Shown: positions 15,651 through 25,623, numbered from the stretch's first letter. The stretch is DNA of 64,000 bases from Oscillospiraceae bacterium (GCA_015067995.1 SVLJ01000009.1:1-64000); one strand, 5' to 3'. Numbers and translations are program-made. Notes: generated by a model not told the origin, from the sequence alone.

Positions 15651-16901
15651 GTGAGAAAAGCAAGCATCTATGTAAAGGCGGGCGTAACGGTTTTTCTGGC
15701 AACGGCGGCAATTTTGTTGTTTTATGATACGCTGTTTGGAAGCCGCTGGCTTCTGGGAATTGCGAATCAGCTGCTGGAGGCTCTGCAGCCGGTTTTGTTG
15801 GGTGCCATGATCGCTTACCTGCTGGCCCCGGCGATCGACTTTTTTGAGCAGCATCTGTTTCCAAAGCAGGTACTGAAAGCCCGTGAGGACGGACTGCCCT
15901 GTGCCGCCGGCCCCCGGGCTGTGAGCCTGCTTCTGACATGGATCATCATCGGTATCGCGGTGTATCTGCTGATGAGCTTCCTGCTGCCGGAACTGTACCG
16001 CAGCGTCCTGCAGCTCGTCGGCAACGTGGAAAATTACTATAGTATCATTGTCGGATGGGTAGAGGAGCTGTTCCATCTGAATCCGGAAATGGAGACTTGG
16101 GTAGGCGGGCTGATGCAGGACTATTACAATGACCTGTTGTCCTGGGTCACCAATACGCTGATGCCCAAGGCGCAGCAGATCGTGGGTGTGGTTTCCGGCG
16201 GTGTGCTGACAGCGGTTTCCTTTGCCATGGATCTGCTGGTGGGTGTCATCGTATCGGTATACCTGCTGGCCACCAAGGAACGTACTGCCGCCCACGGGCG
16301 GAAAATGGTATGCGGTATTTTGTCTCCCCGAAAGACGCTGTGGTTTTTCCGCGGGCTGCGCCGGGTGGATGAGGTGTTCTCGGGCTTCGTCCGCGGCAAG
16401 CTGCTGGATTCTCTTATCATCGGCATCATCTGCTTTATCGGCTGCCGGATTCTGCAGTTCCCCTACACACCTCTGATCTCTGTCATTGTGGGCGTCACCA
16501 ATGTGATCCCCTTCTTCGGCCCCTTCCTGGGCGCCATCCCCAGTATTTTCCTGATCCTGTTGGTGTCTCCTGTTCAGGCGCTGTATTTCGCCATCTTTGT
16601 CCTGGCGCTGCAGCAGGTGGATGGCAATATCATAGGCCCTGCCATTCTGGGCGACAAAACCGGCCTTTCCAGCATGTGGGTCATCACTGCTATTTTGGTG
16701 GGTGGAAGCTTTTTCGGTGTCATCGGCATGTTCTTCGGCGTACCGGTGTTCGCCTGTATGTATTCTCTGGTCAACTTCCTGGTGCGTCAGCGCCTGAAGA
16801 AGCGTGGCTATCCTGTGGATACGCAGTCCTATCAGGACGGTGTGCCGCCCCGCACAAAAGCTTCACCCGATGTTCCGGATTTTATGCCGGAGGACCCGTA
16901 A
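15651..16901 (+). CDS. AI-2E family (UPF0118/PerM) membrane protein
   Basis: 416 residues from GTG 15651, preceded by GGGGGAG. About eight hydrophobic segments: a pair at the N-terminus, a long soluble/amphipathic middle (about 120-200), then the conserved C-terminal block with GVTNVIPFFGPFLGAIPS and QQVDGNIIGPAILGD, diagnostic of the family. Members are proposed exporters or ion antiporters; transport of autoinducer-2 applies only to some. A sporulation-linked YtvI-type role is also possible. Confidence 0.85.
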   Translation: MRKASIYVKAGVTVFLATAAILLFYDTLFGSRWLLGIANQLLEALQPVLLGAMIAYLLAPAIDFFEQHLFPKQVLKAREDGLPCAAGPRAVSLLLTWIIIGIAVYLLMSFLLPELYRSVLQLVGNVENYYSIIVGWVEELFHLNPEMETWVGGLMQDYYNDLLSWVTNTLMPKAQQIVGVVSGGVLTAVSFAMDLLVGVIVSVYLLATKERTAAHGRKMVCGILSPRKTLWFFRGLRRVDEVFSGFVRGKLLDSLIIGIICFIGCRILQFPYTPLISVIVGVTNVIPFFGPFLGAIPSIFLILLVSPVQALYFAIFVLALQQVDGNIIGPAILGDKTGLSSMWVITAILVGGSFFGVIGMFFGVPVFACMYSLVNFLVRQRLKKRGYPVDTQSYQDGVPPRTKASPDVPDFMPEDP

Positions 16902-16914
16902 ACCCGTTATTGAA

Positions 16915-16947
16915 CAAAGGGGATCGTCCTGACGACGATTCCCTTTG
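16915..16947 (+). terminator. Hairpin after the AI-2E-type gene
   Basis: 14-bp stem CAAAGGGGATCGTC / GACGATTCCCTTTG (one G-T pair) without a clear T-run; a weak terminator candidate. Confidence 0.45.
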
Positions 16948-16976
16948 CTGCGTGATGGCTATTTTGCCGCAGATAC

Positions 16977-17005
16977 TTGTATTTTCGGGTGTGTTCCTGT
17001 AGAAT
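16977..17005 (+). promoter_or_regulatory. Promoter of the ABC importer operon
   Basis: TTGTAT (16977-16982), 17-bp spacer, TAGAAT (17000-17005), 117 bp before the substrate-binding protein start. Confidence 0.55.
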
Positions 17006-17122
17006 AACAAGTTACGGGAGCAGAAAACCCTTCTGACTTCCAACAATTGAATATGGAACATAGCAAACAGAGCCAAACAACAACGAGCCGACCCATCGCG
17101 GCGGCTACAAAGGAGAAACACT

Positions 17123-18652
17123 ATGAAAAAGCGAATCCTGGCATTTTTACTGTCCGTGGCCCTGCTGGGCATTACTCTCTGCGGCTGCGGAGGCACCACA
17201 GGACCCGGGACTTCCGGCTCGGCCGGAGCGAAGGACGGCAGTGTTGTCGTTGCCATCGCTCAGGACCTGGACGATAGTCTTGACCCTCACCGCATGGTGG
17301 CGGCAGGAACCAAGGAGGTCTTGTTCAACGTCTTCGAGGGCCTTGTGAAGCCCACGCCTGACGGAGAGCTTATCCCTGCAGTTGCTGCATCTCATACCAT
17401 CAGTGAGGACGGAACGGTATACACCTTTACCCTGCGTGAGGGCGTCAAGTTCCATAATGGCGAAACGGTGACTGCGGACGATGTGGTATATTCCATTGAA
17501 CGCTGCGCCGGCATCAGAGGTGGAGAACTTCTGGTGGAGGCGTTTTCTATTATCAAATCGGTAGAGAAGAAGGACGAGAAAACCGTGGCCATCACCCTGA
17601 CGGCGGCAGACGGCGATTTCCTGTCCTACCTGACTGCTGCCATCATCCCTGAGGGATATGAGCAGCAGGAGACTGCCCCCATCGGCACCGGCCCCTTCCG
17701 CTTCGCCTCCCGTACTCCGCAGGAGTCCGTGGTGCTGGAAAAGTTTGAGGAGTATTGGGGAACTCCTGCGTATCTGAACAAGGTGACCGTCCGCATCATC
17801 GAGAACGGCGACGCACTGGTGCTGGCGCTCCAGAGCGGCTCCGTGGACATCTGCGCAAACCTCACCACAACGCAGATCGCCCAGATTCAGGGCAAGGGCT
17901 ACAATGTGGTGGAGAGCACCATGAATCTGGTGCAGGCGCTGTATCTCAACAACGCTGAGAAGCCCTTCGATGATGAACGCGTGCGTCAGGCTCTGTGCTA
18001 CGCCGTGGACAAGCAGACGGTGCTGGACCTGATGGCTGACGGCCACGGCACTGCCATCGGCTCCAGTATGTATCCCACCTTCGGCAAGTATTTCATGGAA
18101 GAGCTGACGGACCACTATACACAGAACGTGGAGAAGGCCAGGGAGCTGCTGACCCAGGCTGGGTATCCCCACGGCTTCACCTTTACCATCAAGGTGCCCT
18201 CCAACCATCAGCCCCATATCGACACGGCTGAGGTGCTGAAGGAGCAGTTCAAGGCCATTGGTGTCACCGCGGAGATCCAGCTGATCACCTGGGAATCCTG
18301 GCTCAGCGATGTGTATGTTGGCCGCCAGTTCCAGGGCACCGTTGTGGGCGTGGATGCCGGCAACATGACCGCCCGCGCCCTGCTGGAGCGGTTTACCTCC
18401 ACATATTCCAAGAATTTCATCAACTACAACAATCCCGCCTACGACCAGCTGTTTGCGCAGGTTCTGGAGGAGCGTGACGACGCCAGGCGTACGGATCTGT
18501 ATAAGCAGATGCAGCGTCAGTTGACGGAGACGGCCGCCAACGTGTATATTCAGGATCTGGCCAATCTGGTGGCCATCCGGGAGAATCTGACGGGCTATGA
18601 ATTTTATCCCATGTATGTGATGGACATGTCCACTGTCCGTTACGTTGATTGA
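17123..18652 (+). CDS. Peptide/nickel-type ABC substrate-binding lipoprotein
   Basis: 509 residues. Type II signal peptide MKKRILAFLLSVALLGITLC with lipobox Cys near residue 20-22, then a Gly/Ser/Thr linker and the SBP_bac_5 fold: LFNVFEGLVKPTPDG, the signature TVYTFTLREGVKFHNGE and GTGPFRF. It captures peptides or similar solutes outside the membrane for the downstream permease. First gene of a complete five-gene importer. The ligand is not predictable from the sequence. Confidence 0.9.
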   Translation: MKKRILAFLLSVALLGITLCGCGGTTGPGTSGSAGAKDGSVVVAIAQDLDDSLDPHRMVAAGTKEVLFNVFEGLVKPTPDGELIPAVAASHTISEDGTVYTFTLREGVKFHNGETVTADDVVYSIERCAGIRGGELLVEAFSIIKSVEKKDEKTVAITLTAADGDFLSYLTAAIIPEGYEQQETAPIGTGPFRFASRTPQESVVLEKFEEYWGTPAYLNKVTVRIIENGDALVLALQSGSVDICANLTTTQIAQIQGKGYNVVESTMNLVQALYLNNAEKPFDDERVRQALCYAVDKQTVLDLMADGHGTAIGSSMYPTFGKYFMEELTDHYTQNVEKARELLTQAGYPHGFTFTIKVPSNHQPHIDTAEVLKEQFKAIGVTAEIQLITWESWLSDVYVGRQFQGTVVGVDAGNMTARALLERFTSTYSKNFINYNNPAYDQLFAQVLEERDDARRTDLYKQMQRQLTETAANVYIQDLANLVAIRENLTGYEFYPMYVMDMSTVRYVD

Positions 18653-18706
18653 TACAAATGAATGAGCGGGACTGCTGTCCCGCTTGTCGGAAAGGAGAGG
18701 ATGACC

Positions 18707-19678
18707 ATGCGTTATGCTGTCAGAAAGGTGTTGACCCTGCTGATGACCATGCTCATCGTCTCCTTCCTGGCGTTTTTGGCCTTTGAATTGGTTTCCGGTG
18801 ACGCGGCGGTGGCCCTGTTGGGCACCAATGCCACACAGGAACGGCTGGAAGCGCTGCGGGAGGAGCTGGGGCTGAACCGCCCCTTTATGACGCGTTATTT
18901 CAGCTGGCTGGCCGGCTTCTTCACCGGCGATCTGGGCGTGTCCTTCAGCTATAAAATTCCGGTGAGCGGTCTGGTGGGCCAGAAGATCCCCGCCACCCTG
19001 ACACTGAGCCTCATGAGCTTTGTGCTGATCGTGGCAGCATCCATCCCTCTGGGGATGTGGTCTGTCCGCTGGGAGGGCCGCAAGGGCCGGGTCTGGCGCA
19101 CCATCGATGCTGTTCGCACCACCTTCAACCAGCTCTTTATGTCCATACCGCCCTTTTTCTCCGGCATCCTCATCAGCTGGGTGTTCGGCATTCTGCTGCG
19201 CTGGTTCCAGCCCGGCGGCGCCTTCCCCACACCGGCGGAGCCGGGACGGTTCCTGTGGCATCTGCTGTTTCCGGCGGTGGCCATTGCGCTGCCCCGTGTG
19301 GCCATGACGGTACGGATGCTGCGCAGCACCATCATCTTCCAAATGAACAGCGACTATGTACGCACTGCCATCTCCCGTGGCAACGACCGCTCCAATGTGC
19401 TGTGGCGACATGTGCTGCGCAACGCGCTGCCGCCTGTGGTAGCTTTTCTGGCGCAGACCATGGCGGAGGTGGTGGCCGGCAGCATCGTGGTGGAGCAGGT
19501 GTTCGGTGTTCCGGGCCTTGGCCGCCTGCTGCTGGGCGGCATCTCCGGTCGCGACTGGCCGGTGGTGCAGAGCATTATTGTGATTCTGGCCTTCTGGGTG
19601 GTACTGGCGGGTACGCTGGGAGATCTGGTGAGTCAGCGCATCGACCCGAGACTGCGTCTGGGAGGTGACGGGGAATGA
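18707..19678 (+). CDS. ABC importer permease (DppB/NikB-like)
   Basis: 323 residues from ATG 18707; another ATG at 18701 abuts the AAGGAGAGG site too closely. N-terminal helix (VLTLLMTMLIVSFLAFLAF), then the conserved first-loop sequence LRELGLNRPF-like (EELGLNRPFMTRYF), five more helices, and an EAA loop near residues 215-250 (RTAISRGNDRSNVLWRHVLR). Overlaps the next permease by 4 bp. Confidence 0.9.
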   Translation: MRYAVRKVLTLLMTMLIVSFLAFLAFELVSGDAAVALLGTNATQERLEALREELGLNRPFMTRYFSWLAGFFTGDLGVSFSYKIPVSGLVGQKIPATLTLSLMSFVLIVAASIPLGMWSVRWEGRKGRVWRTIDAVRTTFNQLFMSIPPFFSGILISWVFGILLRWFQPGGAFPTPAEPGRFLWHLLFPAVAIALPRVAMTVRMLRSTIIFQMNSDYVRTAISRGNDRSNVLWRHVLRNALPPVVAFLAQTMAEVVAGSIVVEQVFGVPGLGRLLLGGISGRDWPVVQSIIVILAFWVVLAGTLGDLVSQRIDPRLRLGGDGE

Positions 19679-20475
19679 AGCACATGAGTCCTTACTTCAA
19701 GGCCGGTGTTCTTCTGACGGCAGTGCTGCTGGTGCTGATTATCATCGGCCAGTTCTGGACACCCTATGATCCCGAAGCTATGTCTTCCGCGGAAAAACTG
19801 CAGGCTCCCTCCGCTGCCCATTGGATGGGTACGGACAATTTTGGACGTGATATCTTCAGCCGCGTCATCCGCGGTGCAGGCACTACGCTGGGCATCGCAC
19901 TGGCTACCGTGATCCTCAGCTGCACGGCGGGTACGGTGATCGGCGCTCTCACCGGCTATTTCGGCGGACGTGTGGACGCCATCCTCATGCGGTTCAACGA
20001 CGCCCTGACGGCCTTCCCCAGTATCCTGCTGGGTCTGGTATTCGTCAGTGTGCTGGGCGGCGGCACATGGAATGTGATCCTTGCCCTGAGCATCGTGTTT
20101 ACGCCCAGCTTTGCCCGTGTGACCCGTTCCGCTTACGCATCCGTCCGGGATGCCAACTACATCAAAAGCGCACGGCTCATGGGAGCCGGTAAGGTGCGTA
20201 TCCTGACCATTCACATCCTGCCCAACATCATGCAGGTATTGCTGCCGGCGCTGACCATCGGCTTCAACAACGCCGTGCTGGCAGAGGCATCCATGAGCTA
20301 TCTGGGCATCGGCAGCATGGGCTCTCTGGGTTACATCCTTTCGGACGCCCAGAGCATGCTGTATTCCGCTCCGTGGTATGCACTCTGCGCCGGCGGCACC
20401 ATCGTTCTGATGATCTTCGGCGTGGGTCTGATGGGCGAAGGCCTCCAGCGCGGGGAAGGAGGACGCTATGCTTGA
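19675..20475 (+). CDS. ABC importer permease (DppC/NikC-like)
   Basis: 266 residues, six helices. Typical DppC features: HWMGTDNFGRDIFSRVIRGA after the first helix and an EAA loop YIKSARLMGAGKVRILTIHI. Starts within the previous stop codon (ATGA) and overlaps the ATPase gene by 8 bp. Confidence 0.9.
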   Translation: MKHMSPYFKAGVLLTAVLLVLIIIGQFWTPYDPEAMSSAEKLQAPSAAHWMGTDNFGRDIFSRVIRGAGTTLGIALATVILSCTAGTVIGALTGYFGGRVDAILMRFNDALTAFPSILLGLVFVSVLGGGTWNVILALSIVFTPSFARVTRSAYASVRDANYIKSARLMGAGKVRILTIHILPNIMQVLLPALTIGFNNAVLAEASMSYLGIGSMGSLGYILSDAQSMLYSAPWYALCAGGTIVLMIFGVGLMGEGLQRGEGGRYA

Positions 20476-21256
20476 GATCCGTGACCTCCATGTGAAATTC
20501 CATAACCGCGACAGGGAAGCGGTGTCCGGCGTCAACCTCACCATTCAGGACGGAGAAATTCTGGGTCTGGTGGGCGAGTCCGGCTCTGGCAAGACCGTCA
20601 CCGCCATGAGCGTGGCAGGTCTGCTGCCCCGCCGCTCCTGTGACTATTCCGGCGAAGTGCTGCTGGACGGCGTGGAGCTGCTCCACGCCAAGCGTGACCT
20701 TCTGCGCACCGTGCAGGGCAAGTCCATCGGTGTGGTGTTCCAGGAGCCTATGACTGCCATGAATCCTCTGATGAAGGTAGGCGAGCAGGTCAGCGAAACT
20801 TTGCTGCTCCATACCGATCTCAGCAAGGAAGACCGCTACTGGTGCGCTGTCAATGCACTGGGCGAGGTGGAGCTGGACAATCCGGAGGAAGTGTACCACA
20901 AATACCCCTTTGAGCTGTCCGGAGGTATGCTCCAGCGTGCCATGATTGCCGCGGCTATTGTGTGCCGTCCCAAGCTGCTGCTGCTGGACGAGCCCACCAC
21001 GGCGCTGGATGTGACCATTCAGGCGCAGATTCTGAAGCTCCTGAAGCGCCTTAATGAGAGCCATGGCACCTCCATGCTGTTCATTTCCCACAACCTCAAC
21101 GTGGTGCGCAAGCTCTGTACCCGTGTGGCGGTGATGCAGCGGGGTGTGCTGGTGGAGGAAGGCCTGACGCAGGAGGTCTATGCGAATCCGCAGCACCCGT
21201 ATACCCAACATCTCATTGCTGCCATTCCCCGGCGGGACAGAAGGGAGGATGTGTGA
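20468..21256 (+). CDS. ABC importer ATPase (DppD/NikD-like)
   Basis: 262 residues. Walker A GESGSGKT (about 38-45), Q loop QEPMTAMNP, signature [16 protein letters not shown], Walker [13 protein letters not shown] and H-loop SHN. It is shorter than DppD because the C-terminal oligopeptide extension with Fe-S cysteines is missing, as in NikD-type subunits. Forms a heterodimer with the next ATPase. Confidence 0.9.
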   Translation: MLEIRDLHVKFHNRDREAVSGVNLTIQDGEILGLVGESGSGKTVTAMSVAGLLPRRSCDYSGEVLLDGVELLHAKRDLLRTVQGKSIGVVFQEPMTAMNPLMKVGEQVSETLLLHTDLSKEDRYWCAVNALGEVELDNPEEVYHKYPFELSGGMLQRAMIAAAIVCRPKLLLLDEPTTALDVTIQAQILKLLKRLNESHGTSMLFISHNLNVVRKLCTRVAVMQRGVLVEEGLTQEVYANPQHPYTQHLIAAIPRRDRREDV

Positions 21257-21990
21257 TGGATCGTCCGTTGGTTCTCTCCGTGCAGAATGTCACCAGCGGT
21301 TACCGCACCGGCGGTCTGCTGCAGAAAAAGGTGGAGCAGATCGTTCTCCATGACGTCAGCTTTGACATCTATCACCGCGAGATTGTGGCGCTGGTGGGTG
21401 AGTCCGGCTCCGGCAAATCTACGCTGGCCCGTACCATTCTGGGTATGGTGCAGCCGGACAAGGGTCAGGTGATCCATTATACCAAACGGCCCCAGATGAT
21501 TTTTCAGGACCCGTACAGCTCACTGAATCCTGCCTATACCGTGGGCTGGATTCTGGAAGAACCCCTGCGAATTTATGGCAAGTACGATGCGCCGGAGCGC
21601 AAGCGCCGTGTGCGGGATATACTGGATAAGGTGGAGCTGCCCCCGGAATGTCTGGCGGCAAAGCCTGCGGAGCTGTCCGGCGGTCAGCGCCAGCGTGTCA
21701 GCATCGCCGTGTCCCTGATCCAGCGCCCGAAGTTCATCATTGCCGACGAGCCGGTCAGCGCGCTGGATGTGACCATTCAGGCGCAAATTTTGAAACTGCT
21801 CCGGGATCTGCGCGACAAACTGGATCTCAGCTACCTCTTCATCTCCCACGATCTCAATGTGGTGTGGCAGCTGTGCGACCGTGTGCTGGTGATGAAGGAC
21901 GGTGTCATCGTGGAGCAGGGCCCAGTGCGGGAAGTGTTTGACGATCCCCAGTGCGACTATACCCGTGAGCTGCTGGAAGCAGCGGAATGA
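21256..21990 (+). CDS. ABC importer ATPase (DppF/NikE-like)
   Basis: 244 residues from the ATG at 21256 (GGGAGG 7 bp upstream; a GTG at 21253 is one codon earlier). Walker [11 protein letters not shown] loop [10 protein letters not shown], signature [15 protein letters not shown], Walker [13 protein letters not shown], and SHDLNVV. Last gene of the importer, followed directly by a terminator. The start overlaps the upstream TGA by one base. Confidence 0.9.
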   Translation: MDRPLVLSVQNVTSGYRTGGLLQKKVEQIVLHDVSFDIYHREIVALVGESGSGKSTLARTILGMVQPDKGQVIHYTKRPQMIFQDPYSSLNPAYTVGWILEEPLRIYGKYDAPERKRRVRDILDKVELPPECLAAKPAELSGGQRQRVSIAVSLIQRPKFIIADEPVSALDVTIQAQILKLLRDLRDKLDLSYLFISHDLNVVWQLCDRVLVMKDGVIVEQGPVREVFDDPQCDYTRELLEAAE

Positions 21991-22015
21991 CACCTTGTGT
22001 TCCCCGTGTGCCCAG

Positions 22016-22041
22016 GGCCTGCCCGTCAGGGCAGGCCTTTT
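22016..22041 (+). terminator. Terminator of the ABC importer operon
   Basis: 9-bp stem GGCCTGCCC / GGGCAGGCC, GTCA loop, then TTTT. Confidence 0.8.
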
Positions 22042-22058
22042 CAGAAAGGAGTTTCCTC

Positions 22059-23156
22059 TTGAAAAACTTTTTCCTGCGTCATAAGAAGCTGCATCTCTGG
22101 CTGCTGACCAATGCCGCACTGCTGACCGCCTTTTTCCTGCTGCAGAACCAGCGTGGCTTCATGACGGCTGTGTCGAAAGTGATGGCAGTGGTGCGTCACG
22201 GACTGGCGGCGGCAACGTACCTGGTTCCGGTTTCCGTGGCGGAGCTTCTGGTGGTGCTGCTGGTAGCGGCTGCCGTGGTGTATGTCATCTGGTCGGTGGC
22301 TGCCATTGTGCGCGCCAAAGGCCGCCGCCTGCATCGACTTTACAGCGCTCTATTGGGAGCGGTCTGCTCCGGCGTGACCATATATACCGCGTTCTGCTGG
22401 CTGTGGGGCTTCAGCTTCTATATCGACGGCTTTCAGGAAAAGTCCGGCGTCTACGCGCAGGATGTGGCGGTGGCAGATCTGCGGGCGGTGACAGAGCTGT
22501 TTGTAGAAGGCCTGCAGAAAACTGCGGATTCTGTACCCCGTGACGCAAACGGCGTGTTTGCCGCATCCCGGCAGGAAATTCTGGCCGACAGCGCCCATAC
22601 CTATGACAATGTGGAGAAGATTTTTCCCGTTCTGGCCTTTGACGACAAATCCCCCAAGGCGGTGTACTTCTCCCGTATTCTGAGCCGACTGGATTTCACC
22701 GGCATTTTCTGTCCCTATACAGGCGAGGCCAATGTGAACGTGGACAGTCCGGCGGCGTTCCTGCCGGCTACCGCTGCCCATGAGCTGGCGCACCAGCGGG
22801 GCTTTTCCTCGGAGCAGGAGTGCAATTTCATCGCCATTCTGGCCTCTACCACGGCGGACGATGTCGTTACCAACTATTCCGGCTGGCTGCTGGGCTATGT
22901 GTATCTTGGCAATGCCCTCCACCGCGCTGACCGGGCCGCATGGGAGGAAGTGTACGACGCTCTGCCTGTGGGAGCGAAGCTTGACCTCATTGACAACAAC
23001 GAATACTGGGATCAGTTTGAAGATACGGTGGTGCAGCAGGTGTCCAACACTATGTACGATGGTCTGCTGAAAAGCTACGGCGAGGAAAAGGGCATCCAGT
23101 CCTACGGCACCGTGGTGGACATGCTGGTGGCGTATTATAAAGATCGGATATTATAA
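22059..23156 (+). CDS. DUF3810 membrane protein, metalloprotease-like
   Basis: 365 residues from TTG 22059, chosen because AAAGGAG sits 8-12 bp upstream and directly after the operon terminator; the frame is open further up but that stretch overlaps the terminator hairpin. Three hydrophobic segments lie in the first 115 residues. The rest is extracellular and contains AAHELAHQRGFSSEQECNF (HExxH plus a downstream Glu), the zinc-site pattern of gluzincin-like peptidases and characteristic of DUF3810. Function is not established. Confidence 0.8.
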   Translation: MKNFFLRHKKLHLWLLTNAALLTAFFLLQNQRGFMTAVSKVMAVVRHGLAAATYLVPVSVAELLVVLLVAAAVVYVIWSVAAIVRAKGRRLHRLYSALLGAVCSGVTIYTAFCWLWGFSFYIDGFQEKSGVYAQDVAVADLRAVTELFVEGLQKTADSVPRDANGVFAASRQEILADSAHTYDNVEKIFPVLAFDDKSPKAVYFSRILSRLDFTGIFCPYTGEANVNVDSPAAFLPATAAHELAHQRGFSSEQECNFIAILASTTADDVVTNYSGWLLGYVYLGNALHRADRAAWEEVYDALPVGAKLDLIDNNEYWDQFEDTVVQQVSNTMYDGLLKSYGEEKGIQSYGTVVDMLVAYYKDRIL

Positions 23157-23256
23157 TATTCGAATATTTTTTAAAACTGTGGCTTTTGCAACTGATATTT
23201 GAGCGAAATTGAGGTATCCTAAGATCACAAAATCAATGATTCAGGAGGAAACTTCT

Positions 23257-23631
23257 ATGAAATTCTACATCTGTGAGCATTGCGGCAACATCATCACCCA
23301 CGCCAAGAGCAGCGGCGTTCCCGTGTTCTGCTGCGGTCAGAAAATGAAGGAGATCATCCCCGGCAGCGTGGAGGCTTCCGTGGAGAAGCATCTGCCCGAG
23401 GTCAAGGTGGAGGGCAATCTGGTCACTGCCGTGGTGGGCAGCGTGGAGCATCCAATGGTGGAAGAGCACTTCATCGAGTGGCTGGCTCTGGAGACCGAGA
23501 AGGGCAGCCAGATCAAGAAGCTGCTTCCCGGTGAGAAGCCTGAAGTGGTCTTCGCTCTGGCTGAGGGCGAGAAGCCTGTGGCAGTGTATGCCTGGTGCAA
23601 CCTCCACGGCCTCTGGAAGACCGCACTGTAA
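23257..23631 (+). CDS. dfx: Desulfoferrodoxin (superoxide reductase)
   Basis: 124 residues, full two-iron form. Center I ligands C6, C9, C25, C26 (YICEHCGN, FCCGQKM). Center II ligands H45 (EKH), H65, H71 (HPMVEEH), C114 and H117 (CNLHGLW). It reduces superoxide to hydrogen peroxide in the cytoplasm of anaerobes, with electrons from rubredoxin-type donors. AGGAGG lies 8 bp before the ATG. Apparently monocistronic. Confidence 0.95.
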   Translation: MKFYICEHCGNIITHAKSSGVPVFCCGQKMKEIIPGSVEASVEKHLPEVKVEGNLVTAVVGSVEHPMVEEHFIEWLALETEKGSQIKKLLPGEKPEVVFALAEGEKPVAVYAWCNLHGLWKTAL

Positions 23632-23640
23632 GAAAGCAAT

Positions 23641-23676
23641 AAAAAAGTGGGACCGCAGCTGCGGTCCCACTTTTTT
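23641..23676. terminator. Bidirectional terminator
   Basis: 36-bp perfect palindrome: AAAAAA, GTGGGACCGCAG, its complement, TTTTTT. It separates the convergent dfx (+) and SBP (-) genes. Confidence 0.9.
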
Positions 23677-23691
23677 GTGTGATGAGGGAAA

Positions 23692-25449
23692 TTATTTCGT
23701 TCTGGGATTCTCGGTGAAGTAAGTGTTCCAGAGGTAGTAGTTGATCTGACCGGTGGTGTTCTTCTCCACGTTGCCCTGAGTCCACTCGGAACCGGTGGGG
23801 TTGCCGAACAGGATGTAGGGGCACTCGTCGATGACCAGCTGAGTGTACTTCTCATAAGCGGCCACAGACTCGGCAGAGCCGGAGGGAGTGGTCTGCATGA
23901 TGCTGATGGTCTCGTCCTTCACAGGATGGCTCCACCAGCCCTGAGTGCCGGTGACGAAGGTGCCGTGCAGGACGGGGTTTTCGGTGTTCTTCTGAACCTC
24001 CCAGCAGCCGATGTCGTGACCGGTCTTGGGGTCCTTGCGCATAGCGGAGTGGGAACCGTTGTCAACCGCCATCAGCTCCACCTTCAGGCCGATGGATTCC
24101 ATAGCGGGAATGATGACCATGGCAGCGGTATAGAAGGCGCCGGAGGCATGGGTCAGATATACGATCTTCTCGCCGTTGTAGCTGGACTGAGCCAGATAGG
24201 CCTTGGCCTTGGCGGCATCCTTGATGTTCCACTCGCCGGAATCGGCCAGCATGGTGTTGTGGTAAGCAGTGCTTTCCTTAACAACGGGGGTGGGAGTCAG
24301 AGGATAGTCGATCTTGCTCTCTTTGCCGCCGCAGATGGCCAGCATGACAGCGTCCACATCAATGATGGCACGGATAGCCTTGCGGACGTTGACGTCATAC
24401 ACGGGGCTGTCGGTGTTGGACTCGTCCAGATTGAAGAAGATGCCGTGGGTCCAGGTGGTGCCGGCAGTACGGAACTTCAGGCCCTGAGCCAGAGCGGTAT
24501 CCTCCATGGCGGTCTGGACGCTGCCGATGTCATAGTCGCCGGTGAGCATGGCAGCGGTACGGGAAGATGCGTCCTTGTTCAGCTGGAAGGAGATGCTGTC
24601 CAGATAGCACTTGGCTTCCTTGGCAACGCCCACAGCGTCCGTCTCGATGGCCACGTACTTCTCGTTGCGGACCATGGTGAACTCTTCCTCGGTGTACTTG
24701 GAGAGCTTGTAGGTGCCGGAGCCGATGGCGTCCTCGATCACGTTCAGGTCGGGAGCGGTGGCGCCCTTGACCAGACCGCTGGCATGCTGGGTGCCTCCGG
24801 TAATGGCATACTTGTCGCAGATTTCCTTGGGCATGATCTTGAAAACGCCGGTGAAAGACACCAGACCAGACAGCAGGTTGATGTTGTATCTCTCGGTGGT
24901 GAAAATGACAGAATTACCCTCCACCTTGTAGGTGGTTTCAGCAAAATACTTATCGAAGTTGGTCTCGTTCATCAGAGCGGCAGCACGGCGGATAGATGCA
25001 TCCACATCCTCAATGGTGACCTTCTCACCGTTGGAAAAATAACGCTCCCGCAGGGTGAACTTGATGGTCAGACCATCAGCAGACTCCTCCAGATCACAGA
25101 CCTGGGGATAGATCTTGCCGTTAATGTCCTTCACGGCCATGCCCTCGGTGTAGTGCACGATGGAATACAGGTTGCCCAGAGAGGACTGGGACTGCTGGTG
25201 GGGATCGAAGCTGGTCCAGGCGTTGCCGGTGGCATAGATCAGGTCGCCGCCGTACTTGTCGGCGTCGGGATCGGCGGGCTCAGCGGGCTTGTCGGTGCCG
25301 GGGGTGCTGGTGCTGGGGTTAGAGGGTTTGCTGGACTGAGTGGGATTGCTGGGTGTGCTGGGGGTACTGCTGGTGGGCTTGTCGCCGCCGCAGGCCACCA
25401 GTGCCATGGTCATGACCAGGGCAAGGATCAGTGCGATGATTCTTTTCAT
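23692..25449 (-). CDS. Orphan peptide-type ABC substrate-binding lipoprotein (copy A)
   Basis: 585 residues from ATG 25449 (AGGAGGATACCAC upstream). Lipoprotein signal peptide ending LVACGGDK, a 45-residue Ser/Thr/Pro linker, then an SBP_bac_5-type domain (FTLRERYFSNGEKVTIED, MPKEICDKY, GSGTYKLSKYTEEE, FFNLDESNTDSPV). No permease or ATPase gene is adjacent, so it must use a remote transporter or act as a receptor. Clearly paralogous to the protein at 40092-41852; leader and signal peptide are nearly identical at DNA level while the mature parts have diverged. Divergent from a LysR gene. Confidence 0.9.
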   Translation of the reverse strand: MKRIIALILALVMTMALVACGGDKPTSSTPSTPSNPTQSSKPSNPSTSTPGTDKPAEPADPDADKYGGDLIYATGNAWTSFDPHQQSQSSLGNLYSIVHYTEGMAVKDINGKIYPQVCDLEESADGLTIKFTLRERYFSNGEKVTIEDVDASIRRAAALMNETNFDKYFAETTYKVEGNSVIFTTERYNINLLSGLVSFTGVFKIMPKEICDKYAITGGTQHASGLVKGATAPDLNVIEDAIGSGTYKLSKYTEEEFTMVRNEKYVAIETDAVGVAKEAKCYLDSISFQLNKDASSRTAAMLTGDYDIGSVQTAMEDTALAQGLKFRTAGTTWTHGIFFNLDESNTDSPVYDVNVRKAIRAIIDVDAVMLAICGGKESKIDYPLTPTPVVKESTAYHNTMLADSGEWNIKDAAKAKAYLAQSSYNGEKIVYLTHASGAFYTAAMVIIPAMESIGLKVELMAVDNGSHSAMRKDPKTGHDIGCWEVQKNTENPVLHGTFVTGTQGWWSHPVKDETISIMQTTPSGSAESVAAYEKYTQLVIDECPYILFGNPTGSEWTQGNVEKNTTGQINYYLWNTYFTENPRTK

Positions 25450-25521
25450 GTGGTATCCTCCTATATCTTTGTTTTTTATCACACACGTTCCACGCAGAAC
25501 GTGTCATGACCTTAAAATATT

Positions 25522-25620
25522 TGGAAACGGCGGCAGAAACGGCATGAAAAGAGCACATGACACCGATGGAAACCCAAAACCATCTTGATCAGGAGGCCCG
25601 TCTCTGCCGCCGTGGTCCAC
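25522..25620. promoter_or_regulatory. Conserved 99-bp structured leader element (copy A)
   Basis: Matches 39932-40030 in inverted orientation with 5 mismatches in 99 positions (hand alignment). In SBP sense it can fold as an outer 15-bp stem (CGGCGGCAGAGACGG with CCGTTTCTGCCGCCG, one G-U), an inner GATGG/CCATC hairpin and a CATG/CATG hairpin. It ends about 72 nt before the SBP start codon. It could be an untranslated-RNA regulator, a DNA site for LysR, or a small mobile element. Confidence 0.7.
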
Positions 25621-25623
25621 TGC

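Noticed and set aside
17147..19411. Long antisense open frame (over 750 codons) opposite the SBP and permease genes
   Set aside because: It mirrors the third-position GC bias of the real genes on the plus strand, which have signal peptide, family motifs and ribosome sites. Its translation is rich in His/Gln/Arg without any domain.
25522..25620. Simple intrinsic terminator of the LysR or SBP transcript
   Set aside because: It lies upstream of both divergent genes, lacks a T-run after the outer stem, and is conserved in sequence including loops.
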